Shown: one piece after another, positions 1-10,650 of the stretch
How positions within the stretch are numbered: position 1 is the stretch's first letter
How the letters are laid out: each line of letters begins with the position of its first letter
Assembly (NCBI GenBank): GCA_030295235.1
Contig: AP026151.1
Coordinates: forward strand, 310,001-374,000
DNA from: Fistulifera solaris
Taxonomy: Eukaryota; Bacillariophyta; Bacillariophyceae; Naviculales; Stauroneidaceae
Direction: 5' to 3'
Length of the DNA stretch: 64,000 bases
Notes under the pieces: generated by a model
Seen by the model: the letters and a program-made list of their open reading frames with translations, nothing else
Database searches by the model: none
What the model was told of the DNA's origin: nothing
Made by a program: the position numbers and the translations under genes

Positions 1-2006
1 AGTGATCTGTTGGCCATTCCAGATTTTGCGGCCGGAGCCATGGAGAATTGGGGGTGTGTCACCTATCGAGAAGCCAAGATATTGGTCGATCCGATCCAAA
101 CGTCGGAAAGTACCAAACGAGCCATTGCGCGGACCGTTTGTCACGAATTGGCGCATCAATGGTTTGGAAATCTCGTCACGATGGATTGGTGGACGCAGTT
201 GTATCTCAAAGAAGGTGTAGCACGATTTATGGAGTTTGTGGCGCTGGAGCATTTGTTTCCTGAATGGCTCGTCTGGGTAGAATTTGTACAAGGTGTCATG
301 GGACTGGCCTTGTCGTTGGACTCTATGAAATCCAGTCATCCGGTGGAAGTTCCCGTGAATCACCCCGACGAAATTACGGAGATCTTTGATGCCATTTCGT
401 ACGCCAAGGGGGCTTCCATTATTCGCATGATTTCGTCGTATATTGGAATGGATGTTTTCATGAAAGGGATGCGTCTGTATTTACAGCGGCATGCGTATGG
501 AAATGCAGTCACGGCAGATCTCTGGCGGGCGATGGAAGAGGTGTCGGACGTTCCCGTGTCTGATTTTATGATGACATGGACTGTGGAAGTGGGATTCCCT
601 CTAGTACAAATAGCAGAGGATGGATCCATTCAAACATGTCTATTCATGGGAGGTGGGCCAGAAGTACCTGAAGAAGGTGCAAGTTCGCGATGGCCCATTC
701 CTGTCACCGCGCGCTTGGAAGGTATGGACGAAATACAAGGACCGTGGGTACTACACGGACCGGACGGAGATGATTCTCTGGAGCTATCGCAGCAGATCAA
801 ACAATGGGACAGCGCAGGAAAGTGGTTCAAGCTCAATGTTGATCAAACAGGATTCTTTCGCGTCGCGTATTCGCGTCAACAATCGGACCGTTTATCCAAG
901 ATCATGGATCCGCAGACGAGTCCTTTATCGACTACTGATCGGCTTGGTTTGATATCAGATTGCTTCGCGGCTGGTAAAGCGGGATATTTCTCAATTGTGG
1001 ATGCGCTGACACTGGTGGCCAAGTTTGGGGAACACGAATTGGCAGGTAAGAAAGTCATGTTCGTAGCCGCTTGGTTGTTTATTGTGAGCGATGATCTCAG
1101 TGTCTATATGCTCTTGTTGAAGAGTATGCGGTGTGGCAAGAACTTTCGGAAAATATGGTATCACTGATTTCGATTTATCGATCGGAAGGATTCTTTCCAA
1201 AATTTCAAAAGTTCATCGCCCGTCTTTGCAGTCGACAGTTGGAAATTCTGGGTTGGGACAGCACGCCTGGTGAGAATGCAAGAATCGGAACACTTCGCGC
1301 GAGAGTCATCGGTTTAATGGGATTTACTGGAGACAATGGTGTAATGAAGAAAGCTTGTGAAATTTTCAGTGCCTATAGAAGTGATCCGAAAGGATCACCG
1401 ATTCCAGGTGACTTGCAAGGAGCTATCTTTCGTTGTGCAATTCGATATGATGAAAAGACAGTGTTCGATGGACTGCGCGAGATTTATGAAGGGCCTGGCG
1501 CGTCACCTGAGGAAAAGAGGGAGTGCCTAATGGTGATGGGGAAGGTGAAAGACACGGAATTGCGACTAAAGATGATGGATTACGTTTTCTGGTCGGGCTT
1601 TGTCCGACTACAAGACATTACTTTTGCACTATCATCTTTGGCAACGTCGGATGATGATGGAGGCATGGCCGTGTGGAATTTTTTCAAATCAAATTATGTC
1701 GACTTGTCTAATAAAATAGGAAAGGGATCCAATATTTGGTCGGCGTGCGTTGGGTTATCCGTCAGTGGCCTTACAACGATCGAGACAGCTAATGAGGTAG
1801 AAGCATTCTTTGAAAAGCATCCAGCGGGGTCTGCTAGTCGTCGTCTTGAGCAAGGTTTGGAGGTAGTACGAACCAAGATCATGAGGCGAGAACGAGACCG
1901 CGAAGCGCTACAACTTTTCTGGACGACCTCTTTCCCGACACATAAAATTTGGCGTGTTGTTTTTCATAACGCAACTAGTAAAGACGATGTGCTTGTAAAA
2001 TCATAG
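1..2006 (+). CDS. M1-family zinc aminopeptidase, 3' part, one intron
   Basis: Partial gene: the 5' end lies left of the window and codons start at base 1. It encodes a gluzincin aminopeptidase that removes N-terminal residues from peptides, of the puromycin-sensitive/ERAP type. Seen directly: the GAMEN substrate motif (FAAGAMENWG, from about base 22), the zinc site HELAHQW followed by LKEG with the third ligand Glu, and the catalytic Tyr in the SYAKGASII segment. The rest is the helical ERAP1-C-like domain. Two open segments join by a GT..AG intron, 1046-1122, giving ..HELA-EYAVWQEL.. in frame; with that join 643 codons run to the TAG at 2004-2006. The intron boundaries are inferred from reading frame and consensus. 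Location is probably cytosolic, but the N-terminus is not visible. Confidence 0.9.
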
Positions 2007-2095
2007 TGGTTATTTCATGCTTCTATAGTATATTCATGCAAGAGGTTCAATGATAGCTGTTCGGCGAGCGTAAAAATACGGCTCGCCCCTTGGTG

Positions 2096-3980
2096 TCACC
2101 TGCCGAGAGAATTCAGATACGAACTTCCTACGGTTGTTCCGGATTTCTTGGAAGCGGAAGGTTGCGTTGGAGCAAAGCTTGGTTTCTTGGACATAGACGA
2201 CTGTTTTCCACCCGAAAGGCCATCTAAGTAAGATCCAGCCTCTGTGGCGGTGCTATCTCTATTTCGTTGGGTAGCGGGCATATGGTTGGCCATGACACGC
2301 CCTTCGGCACTGGCAGAAGATTTTTGCTTCCCATCATTTGCAAATAGGAACTTCCGACAGTGGTGCTCGACATTTTACCGACACTAGATTTCGTCGGAGC
2401 AAACGAGGAGGGTCGTTTGGCATTCGGGTCGTCTTTCGTTAACGATGACAGATAGGGTTTCATAGCCCCGGCGGTCGGTGGTTCCGGATCGTTCGTCAAC
2501 AAGTAACTATACGAAGGCGGAATGGCAGCACTCATTGAAGCAAAGTAGGCACTGCCCATTGCATTGCCCATGGGTTTCGTCATTACGGATGGCTTCGTCG
2601 GGGCGTAAGAGGATTCTTTCCTTGCCGAAGTGGGACCGCCCACGGTATCCAAGTAAGATCCTTGTGACTTGACAGAACCGGGCGATTCGGGTGAATAGGG
2701 TTTTTCGGAAATGGAATCATCTTCGGCCTGAAGTGCCGCCGCTCTTGCAGCGAGTTCTGTAGGACTGTATTGATAGACCGTCGTCGGTGCCGATCGTCCC
2801 ATGGCCGCAAAATACGAGCTCCCCAAGGCGTTTCCGGTCGCTTTGGTAATGATCGATGCTTTCGTGGGTGCATACGACGACTCTTTCGTCTGGGCACTAC
2901 CACCACCGATCGTTTCGAGATACGATCCCGTCTGCTGCGCAGCACCCGGAACAGCCGTCGGAGAGGTAGATTTTGCCGGTACATCCGAACGTAAGCTCTT
3001 AACGTTGTTGGATATCTCCCCCAAGCCCATGTCTTCCAAATAGGAATTACTTAACGCGTTTCGGACTTGCCTAATCCCTTTTGCCCCTGGGGCGTACGAG
3101 GATGGCTTAAGATTCGATGGAGTTCCCCGAGCGACTCCAAGTAGGAACCTACAGATGACGAAGCTACCGTGGGAGCATACGAAGCTGGCGGCTTATCACC
3201 CCGGGACGGCATTACTGGCGGTTTCCTGACCCGTGGGACCTTGACATTGTCTCCTGCTGCTTTGGGAGCCCAATCAAAAGACTTTTTGTTCCCCGGATTG
3301 GATGGCCCATCAAATGAGTTAAACTCGCGGGGACTCGAGGTAAATCGTTTGGGCGGTTGTTGTTTTGGTGGAGCCACTACGGACTGTTCCACTGTGGATG
3401 CCTTGACTATGGTTTTTAAGGGAGAAGTCCCACCCGGACGACTCATAGGTCCATACGAAAGTGGTTTATAACGATCTTCGCCTTGCATCGACGGAAGCTT
3501 GGGAGCGGGTGCTGATTTACGAGCACTCATACCGCGGACGGATCTTTGTTGCTGCCGATACACATCGGTTTCCGTCAAAGTAGCTTGATACGAAGTCGTC
3601 ATTGATCCTTCATTATTTGTGACAGCCGCGTATCCGTACGAATTCGTCGAAGAAGAAACAGGTGGTGGTGTAGTAAACGAAATTCCCGCCAAGACGAGAA
3701 AGGAAGATAGTGCCGAAAGCAGAATGGGTGTATTTTCGGGATCCGCCACGATGAGCTGCATGTATTTGAGTAAGCGCACATCGGGCAGTATATCGGTCAA
3801 AAAAGAAACATCCACCATGGATAATTCGGAAGGTGGTGATTCGACACGAGTTTTCGGGGGCGGTGTGTGCCCGGTGATGACAGTCGTCGGGGTAATGCCT
3901 TGAAAGCCCCAACACGGCAGTGTTCTCGCGAAAAGAACAATCAGCGGCGTCCTTCTCATTCTTCTAGTGTTGCTTCGCAA
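2096..3980 (-). CDS. Repeat-rich single-span membrane protein (GSYL/SSYAPTK repeats), two frame breaks
   Basis: I do not recognise the family. The N-terminus is hydrophobic (a second Met at 3959 may be the true start) and one membrane segment follows at about residues 82-102. The remaining roughly 500 residues are a degenerate repeat: GSYLxxxGG, then SSYAPTKxSxxTK, then GNAxGSxYFxxMG, repeated at least six times with basic, Ser/Pro-rich linkers. The repeat crosses two frame changes. At the C run 3125-3128 and at CCC 2330-2332 one base appears to be missing on each occasion, and supplying it restores the repeat motif exactly. With both the locus is 629 codons. The repeats are low-complexity and probably disordered and surface or lumenal; function unknown. 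The two breaks could be assembly errors or real lesions. Confidence 0.6.
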
Positions 3981-4609
3981 TGTAGTTTGTCAATTTGCTG
4001 CTAAATCATAGAAATGCAAGCATATAAAAAAGAATACGTAGTAAAAAATAAAGCCATCGCTTCCGCATCGTCGTTTTCTGGATGGATGTTGCGGTTGCGG
4101 ATCCGTCGTAAACCAACAGATTACGCTACAGTCAAAGATCATCCCCATTCGCGATGATGATTGGCTCCATTCAGTACCGGTCTCTAGCCAATCAACGCGC
4201 AACGAAACATGTGGAACTGTCGTGTGTTTTACCCTCTACTCTAAAATGTATAGTCATCCAGTGTATTAGTACCGATCCGACGGTCATAACAGATGGTGCA
4301 TCCGTTTCCTTTGTTTCACCCATCGCGTCGCGCATTCTTTGCCGAATAAGACATCTCTTTTATTATGTTGAAGTCGAAGAAAGCTCTTGCTCCTCCATGT
4401 TGATACTATGATGAACAGTTAAACAGCATTACTCCTTTCAACAAGTAAAGCAACAGTGAATATCGACAGGCGAAAGACGGGGATCAACTTAACTTATTGA
4501 AGCAGTGTTACCAACGTCACGATAAGCAACAACAAAATCCATCCGATCCGCTTCGTATATCTTCCGTCCGACGAATATTTCTATTCAGCCGAACGATCTT
4601 TCTCCTAAT
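3981..4609. other. Divergent intergenic region, nothing recognised
   Basis: About 630 bp between the start of the minus-strand repeat protein and the start of the plus-strand RING gene, so it must contain both promoters. I see no conserved coding segment, RNA gene or clear repeat in it. Confidence 0.5.
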
Positions 4610-6493
4610 ATGAGTTTCATCTTGTCAATTTCGGAAATACCCATTCCGGGTTCCTTTGTCGTATTTCAAGGAATGCCCGGTGACGGGTTGGTCAATACCA
4701 TCGATTCGTTGCCCGAATTGGTCGTCGAAGACGAAGACGAACAGGTTGTGAACAATCCATTGATGAAGACTACGAGCGTTCCCTTAAATCTCATTGGTAC
4801 GGCCATGCGATCACAGGGACGATTGTTTTCGGCCATGACAATTCCAGTGAGCGAACCCAATATGCAGGAAGAGTCCTTGCAAGATTTTATTGTGGTCAAT
4901 GAAGACGAACACCCCGTGACAACTTCAGTCTCTTCCGCAAACAGACTTTCCACACGACAACAGGAAGCCATTGATCAGTGGAAGGATGATTGCTGGAAGC
5001 AGCAGTGCACGCAATTTCAAGAGTGGCAAGAGACCTGTCACGCCAATCAACGGGCGGCGTCTCCCCAAAATCGCGTTTCGGAAGAAATACAATCGCACAG
5101 CTCCTCTTCTTCTTCGAGTTCCTCGCAGGTACCCAACGCGTGGTGGCTGTCGCAACGTGGCTTTCTCGCCGTATTCGAAGAATTGCCACAACCGTATCAT
5201 ATTCCCAAAGTCATCGATCTGTTGGCGCCGGGCATGACGGTGGTGGCAACCGAACTCATTGCACTGGACAGTCAAGACTTGACGCCCGTTCCGGTATTTC
5301 CCCGCGAAGAAATCGATGGTGTACTCATCTATCCCCCGGCGCGCAGTGGTATTTTACAAATATTGCGAATTGAATGGAACAATCATCCATCGAAACAAGG
5401 CTACGTGGTGTTGAGTCGGAATGGGTATCCCTTCTTGGGACCCGGACTGCCGGCGGCGTATACCGACCCATCGCAGTGGGTGTGGCGTGTTACGTGTCCC
5501 GATGGGGCCTACGTCCGGGCGGGGATGGATTTGAGTTCGACGCACCTGGGGACGGTCCCGTATGGTTCGTTATTGATGGTCCGACGAAAGTTGGTGAATG
5601 GCATGGGACTTTCCCGTCTCCAAGTGTGTGCGGCGTTATCAAAAAAGTTGGGGAATCAGATTTTGGTCGAGACGATCGATGGTTGGTGCAGCGAATTTTT
5701 GAATCCACTTTCGGGACAGCGAGGGAGCATCCTTCAGCCGTTGCCGTTCCCATTGCCGGCATTGTATCGAATTGATCTGCGACCGTCGGCGACGATCCGG
5801 AGTGGGATCGAATTGTCGAGTCCAGAAATTGGTTTTGCTTCTTATGGGGCGCTGGTGAGGGTTACGGGTCGAGCATTTTCGGAACATCCGGCGGAAAAAT
5901 GCATTGAACGGTTACGACTGGCCGGGAATGGAGGGTGGATTAGTCTGCGATTGAACAAACATCCACCGAATGATTCACTGATAGCAGTTCATGAAGGTCT
6001 GGACCCATCGTTCGATCCCGATCAGCCTGCACTATTTCATGTTGAAGAAATGCGCAAAGTCCGAAGGAATCAAGATCCGACGGTAGTGACGAATGGTGCT
6101 TTCATTTCCTCTACCATTCCCATGATTGCTTCGGTCGATGACGAGGAAATATCCGCGGCTTCTTTGACGTCGTCTTCCGATTCTACGATTGATGAAGGTA
6201 ATGGAACGAGCAGAACGGCAAGAAGTAATACTGGCTGCACGTACACAAAGTCAACAGCGTTGAGTCCCTCCGTGAGGCCGACCAAGCAGAAGGAGAGTTC
6301 AACTCCTGTACAAAGAAAAGACGAATTTTGTGTGATCTGTCTGACCGAAGATCGCAACGCGACCATGGTCCACGGCAGTACAGGACACATTGCCTGCTGT
6401 CTCATGTGCGCCCGTATCTTGAAGGCACGGAAAGATCCCTGTCCAGTGTGTCGTCTTCCTATCGATCTGGTGATTCAGCATTTCTACGCGTGA
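4610..6493 (+). CDS. C-terminal RING-finger protein with two SH3-like repeats, probable E3 ubiquitin ligase
   Basis: 627 residues, intact. The last 60 residues form a RING of the MDM2/XIAP type: CVICLTEDRNA, then GHIACCLMCA, then CPVCRLPI, ending a few residues before the stop, which is the usual place for this RING class. Family knowledge: such RINGs bind an E2 and often dimerise through the C-terminal tail. Upstream are two related segments near residues 295-345 and 385-445, each reading xVRxGxxLSSxxxGxxxYG and ending in a GW(C/I)S motif, which resembles bacterial-type SH3 folds. A Ser run precedes them at about residue 165. The first ATG follows an A/T-rich leader and is taken as the start. 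Substrate unknown. Confidence 0.75.
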   Translation: MSFILSISEIPIPGSFVVFQGMPGDGLVNTIDSLPELVVEDEDEQVVNNPLMKTTSVPLNLIGTAMRSQGRLFSAMTIPVSEPNMQEESLQDFIVVNEDEHPVTTSVSSANRLSTRQQEAIDQWKDDCWKQQCTQFQEWQETCHANQRAASPQNRVSEEIQSHSSSSSSSSSQVPNAWWLSQRGFLAVFEELPQPYHIPKVIDLLAPGMTVVATELIALDSQDLTPVPVFPREEIDGVLIYPPARSGILQILRIEWNNHPSKQGYVVLSRNGYPFLGPGLPAAYTDPSQWVWRVTCPDGAYVRAGMDLSSTHLGTVPYGSLLMVRRKLVNGMGLSRLQVCAALSKKLGNQILVETIDGWCSEFLNPLSGQRGSILQPLPFPLPALYRIDLRPSATIRSGIELSSPEIGFASYGALVRVTGRAFSEHPAEKCIERLRLAGNGGWISLRLNKHPPNDSLIAVHEGLDPSFDPDQPALFHVEEMRKVRRNQDPTVVTNGAFISSTIPMIASVDDEEISAASLTSSSDSTIDEGNGTSRTARSNTGCTYTKSTALSPSVRPTKQKESSTPVQRKDEFCVICLTEDRNATMVHGSTGHIACCLMCARILKARKDPCPVCRLPIDLVIQHFYA

Positions 6494-6565
6494 GGAATCT
6501 TTCATCTATGAGCTCTTCAATGGAGGGATTTTCGATGCTATTCTAGTTACGGAATGCAACCTGGG

Positions 6566-6733
6566 CTACGACGTTGGATAAACCTTGATAGTTAACATTC
6601 AGTGTTTCTTCTTCTACATACTTGATTATAGTACTTTGTAGCGTAAGTCCTACGATGTTGAATAAACCTTGATAGTTAACATTCATTCTTTCTTCTTCTA
6701 CATACTTGATTATTTTACATTGTAGCGTAAGTG
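6566..6733. repeat. 84-bp direct tandem duplication (two copies)
   Basis: Copies at 6566-6649 and 6650-6733 share almost every base, including the blocks ATAAACCTTGATAGTTAACA and TCTTCTTCTACATACTTGAT, with a handful of substitutions. It lies between two convergent genes (RING protein stop at 6493, minus-strand stop at 6806), so it sits in 3' flanking DNA. No coding potential is seen. Confidence 0.85.
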
Positions 6734-6805
6734 CATCTTTTCTAATTTGCCTTGCTTCTCGACACACACAGATCATCACAACCAGTGTCATATCTGACTC
6801 CCCAC

Positions 6806-7336
6806 TTAGGGTTCCAGACGGCAGGCAGGACTATACCAACCGTAAATCACTTCGTTGTGTTGATCATGAAGACGACACGCCGGATGAGAAATGGTGGGAA
6901 GCGCTCGCACACCATTTTGCACGGTGGTCAAACAGAACCCTACGACCGGATACAACACCACATCTTCTTCTTCCGATTTCGAATGAAGTTCTTCGATGGG
7001 ATTCACAAACGAAGTCCATCCATCGTGTACTCCTTCGGCTTGCGGATGAAGCAATGAACTCGGAGCGGAAAACAAGCGGCCCACGTAGCGACGAGCGGCC
7101 GCGATGCCTTGCGGTTTGGTGTCTTCCGACGGTGCAACAATTGTTGGGGCGTCTTCTTCGTCCGTGTCCTTTTTATCACAATACGCAGCATTGTAGGCCG
7201 CAATTAGCTGAGGGCCTTGTGCGGGTCGAAGATTCAACTGCATCGACGACGAGGTCGAAGGAGTCAAAACGACAAACGCCGCAGCGTTCTCGATGCATAA
7301 GGTTGTTATCAGATAGATCAAGGCAGTAGTTTTCAT
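6806..7336 (-). CDS. Small secretory or plastid-targeted protein of unknown function
   Basis: Starting at the ATG at 7336, the product has 176 residues. The N-terminus MKTTALIYLITTLCIENAAA is a signal peptide, and the following AAAFVVL matches the Ala-Phe motif of stramenopile plastid presequences, so plastid import is likely (inference). The mature part has an acidic patch (DTDEEDAP), an Ala/Arg-rich helix-like stretch and a C-terminal half without a motif I know. The open frame continues upstream of 7336, but that extension has no signal-like character, so the internal Met is preferred. The long opposite-strand frame over the same DNA shows no protein features. Confidence 0.55.
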   Translation of the reverse strand: MKTTALIYLITTLCIENAAAFVVLTPSTSSSMQLNLRPAQGPQLIAAYNAAYCDKKDTDEEDAPTIVAPSEDTKPQGIAAARRYVGRLFSAPSSLLHPQAEGVHDGWTSFVNPIEELHSKSEEEDVVLYPVVGFCLTTVQNGVRALPTISHPACRLHDQHNEVIYGWYSPACRLEP

Positions 7337-8471
7337 TCTCTCGTTGATAATAGAATATCCAGTATTGCTAGCACACAAACGCTCTAAAGATTCAATCTTC
7401 AATGGTTTTGTAAAAAAAGCAATCATGGGAATGAAGAAATTTCTATTTTTGAATGGCTCATCCATTTTTGTCGTTCGCCGTTTGTCGGCTACGAGAAAAT
7501 GTACGTATGTGGCCGTAGCCGACACCCCGCAGACACCACGACGTCACAGCTGGATATTTTTTCTGTACTGCCGTTCAAGTAGAGGATCGGTCGCTGGAAC
7601 GCAAGATACTGCTTGTTCCATACAAGAAGACTCCTGATTCAGAAGGAACGAACATGGCACCGAAATTCTTCGGAAGGCGTACTAATAAGGAGTGGGTGAC
7701 GTCGGCAAGGAAATTCGTTCGTGACCGACGACCGACTCGTTCTACGACAAAATCCGAACCCCCATGACCATGATACTGTATTGACTGTCGGACCGTGTCT
7801 GAAGTCTCTTGACGAGAATAACCCTTAACTTTAAAAATGATGAACGATACACACAAAAAATGACACAATGACCAATGACAATGACCAATGACCAACGACG
7901 AAATCGATAAGCAATAAGTTTAGAACGAGAGATTGAACATTGAACGTTAAAATGTGTTGATCGTAAAATATTTTGTTTTTTGTTCTCAGCCGAATTCGGA
8001 GTTTTCAAAGAATAATAAGGATGATACAGAGTAGCTTTACCAGGTACTTTTACGTGACGACGACTCTTGTCAAAAAGGGAGCTCCGCTTTACGAAAGAGG
8101 TGTCAGCATCACAAACAAACGAACGAACGAGATGCATGTGGCTCTCGATGATGATATTCATTTGTCGGATTCAGTAACTATCTTTGACGTCAAACTTTCT
8201 GGGCGAAAGCATTCATTGAAAAGGATGTAAATGAATTTCAGAGGCAGCTGTCGTTGTTCCGTGAACAAAGACATAGCGAATGCTTAATATACAAAAATAA
8301 CCTCAAAAGAGAAAATGGAATTATGTAAAGAAAATACAATAAGCTGCCGCTCAGTCATGGTCCTATTCTATCGGAGTGATGACGGCATTATACAGATTGA
8401 TGAATCACCGATTCGTGGGTGATTTATTCATTCTTCTGAGTGCTGACCGAACTCAAGAAAGTTATTGAGGA
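7337..8471. other. Long intergenic stretch with one stem-loop, no gene supported
   Basis: About 1.1 kb upstream of the small plastid-type gene and downstream of the MYND gene. It holds an inverted repeat at 7484-7523 (listed separately) and a small ATGACCA-rich tandem patch near 7868-7900. Short open frames here have no recognisable protein character. Confidence 0.5.
7484..7523. repeat. Perfect 10-bp inverted repeat (potential stem-loop)
   Basis: GTCGGCTACG at 7484-7493 and its exact reverse complement CGTAGCCGAC at 7514-7523, separated by 20 bp. It lies about 150 bp upstream of the minus-strand start at 7336, so a promoter or binding-site role is possible but unproven. Confidence 0.6.
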
Positions 8472-9581
8472 TTACGGCTGCTCCAGGTACACGGAAGAAC
8501 GACCGGAGGCCGCATTCCAGGAAATCCCGATGATTTCATTTTTATACTGGTCGAGTTTACCTCGCAGCTCTGCAATATCAGTGAGTGTTTCAGCAAAGCA
8601 GTGGCATTCATTCAATGCGTAGAGCAGCATCGGCTCTTTTTTATGGATTTCGCGGAGAAGCGTCTTCAATTGCCGACGCTGGTGCTGGACATCTGGGCCG
8701 TTAAAACCCATCATATTGGTTTCAATGTTTGCAATCATGTCGGATGGGAGCATGAATTTGAAAACCTCACGTCCTTTGGACTCTTTCTCGTATGTGGATA
8801 TGATCCGGAGTTTAATGATCACCAGTGCGAGCAGGTAGGGAGCTGTGAGGGGCAGCTCATTCAACTTGGTGCAATCCTCGAATATATCCTTCCAGTGACA
8901 ATTGCGCTCGACGGTAAATTCCCGGCCGCTACCGTTGGCGTGCTGGTACCACTCAAATTTACCTTCGCGGTATTCAGGATTAGTGTAGGCCTCTACTTTC
9001 AATAACGAGCGTGTAAAGGCATACGCCTCGTCGTGTCTGTGCAGGTGAAGGAGCACAAATGTTAGTCGGATAGGGATGTAGGGATGGAATGCCGCATGGA
9101 GTACCATCACTGCTTGGTAATGAAACTTGGCGTCTTCCCATGTTTCCTTGGTTCGAATCTCGTAGGCCAAATCATAATACAACTGCGCTAAGTCGGTTGA
9201 TGCGCATAAGTATTCTTCGACATGATTGGAATTTTCACAGACTTCCCGAATTCGTTGGGGGGAAAGGTCCATGGTGGTCGTCAGCAGGGTCGTATGTCGG
9301 AGCGGAATTTTTGACAATTCCAAGCGTCGACTTGCTTGTTCGTATCTGGTGCAAAAGACGGTGTGTTTTTGCTGGTGATTATTTTTACAGAGTACGCAGC
9401 AATACCACGCCGTCTGACAAATAGTGCAGCGGATTAAGTTGTCTTTGACGACGCCACAGCACTGCTGGCAGCGCACCTCGTCAAGCACGAGTTCGGCGAG
9501 GGTCTTGTCGTTGCCTGAACAGTTCCAGCAGTCGAATGTATCCCAGGATTCTTGAGAAAAAGGACGATTGAATTGGCTCAT
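8472..9581 (-). CDS. MYND-finger protein
   Basis: From the ATG at 9581 (MSQFNRPFS) 369 residues are encoded; the frame stays open to a further Met at 9653, which would add 24 residues. Residues about 30-90 contain a zinc-binding MYND-type cluster: CQQCCG, CTICQ, then WYCCVLCKNNH and a final HTVFC. MYND domains usually bind proline-rich peptides. The remaining 270 residues look mostly helical, TPR-like (DLAYEIRTKETWEDAKFHYQ), with no catalytic SET domain visible. Probably a cytosolic or nuclear adaptor; the exact role is unknown. Confidence 0.7.
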   Translation of the reverse strand: MSQFNRPFSQESWDTFDCWNCSGNDKTLAELVLDEVRCQQCCGVVKDNLIRCTICQTAWYCCVLCKNNHQQKHTVFCTRYEQASRRLELSKIPLRHTTLLTTTMDLSPQRIREVCENSNHVEEYLCASTDLAQLYYDLAYEIRTKETWEDAKFHYQAVMVLHAAFHPYIPIRLTFVLLHLHRHDEAYAFTRSLLKVEAYTNPEYREGKFEWYQHANGSGREFTVERNCHWKDIFEDCTKLNELPLTAPYLLALVIIKLRIISTYEKESKGREVFKFMLPSDMIANIETNMMGFNGPDVQHQRRQLKTLLREIHKKEPMLLYALNECHCFAETLTDIAELRGKLDQYKNEIIGISWNAASGRSSVYLEQP

Positions 9582-9653
9582 AGATGTATTTGTTTGTTGT
9601 ATTCTCTTTTTTTGTAAGCTTGCCTCAAATTCTGCGAATACAAAAATGCGCAT

Positions 9654-10650
9654 TGATCGCGGTCGTGCCGTTTTACTGTATTACACTTATTAAATTGCTG
9701 TAGGACATGAATTGACGTATAGTACAGTTTGACTTGCAGTGAATACAGACCTGTCGTCTAACTGCAGATTTTGTTTTAAAATTCAAAAGTTTTAGTCTGT
9801 TCGACGTTCGTTTTTTTTGATAGATGTTAAGGAACTCTTTTCACTTCGCATAACGCTAAATACGACCTCGTTTCTACATTTTTCTCTATTGTGACTAACG
9901 GCTAGAACTTCCGCGACTCTTTACGGAACTTTGTCTTTTGCCATCACTCTACTGATTCCTTTGTCGATGATGCGCCAGCTCCTGGTTGATAGTTGACATC
10001 TCGGTGTCTGAACTCTTTGAAAGTACAGTCAAGGTACTTCGTACAAGACTGTCGTCAAGGTGTCAAGTGACAAGTTCCTCTTTCCTCTTTCCTCTTACAC
10101 CTACTACGGAGTATTTTCATTCACGAAGCAGCTCGAGAGGTGAACGCAAAAACTTCGGACTAAGCTTTGGACCGCTTCTTATGCGTGTTTCCGCCAAAAG
10201 TAATGGCTTGGTTCACAGTCCACAATATTATGACTAAGTCGAATTACGATACCGAACAGAAGACGAAGCTATTGCAACGACAGCATGATTTTTTCCCACG
10301 CTCATTCACAGAGGTTAAAGGGTCATTATTTATTAGAGACAAAGAATTTATTAGAGGAAAACTAAAGGCGCCTGAAGTCTTGGAACTTTGAAATTCGCTA
10401 GAAGTGAATGTCGTTCAAATGGACTGCCGAGATCGGATTGTCTAGACTACCAAGATGCCGCAAACTCTTCTTTGGTGGAAGAAATTACATTTTAAGTCCA
10501 AAATGTTTCACTTGGAAAATAGTATAATAGCGCAACCGTTGTGCACTGGTCGCGATCTACATCCACATGTTCTGAAATTTCGTCATGGAATTTGTGTCGA
10601 ACTGAAACGTAGATGGTAGATGTAGCGCTTTCTTCAATGACCCAACGCTT
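9654..10650. other. Intergenic, no gene supported
   Basis: About 1 kb between the 5' end of the MYND gene and the 3' end of the MnmE gene. It contains a short CCTCTTT tandem patch near 10077-10100. Open frames of up to 90 codons have no recognisable features. The part nearest 9654 should carry the MYND promoter. Confidence 0.45.

Noticed and set aside
2096-3980. Short introns as explanation for the frame changes
   Set aside because: Both frames read through the same repeat motif with no lost residues, leaving no room for a GT..AG intron.
6706-7329. Plus-strand 207-codon frame
   Set aside because: It lies opposite the minus-strand gene with signal peptide and plastid motif, and has low-information composition.
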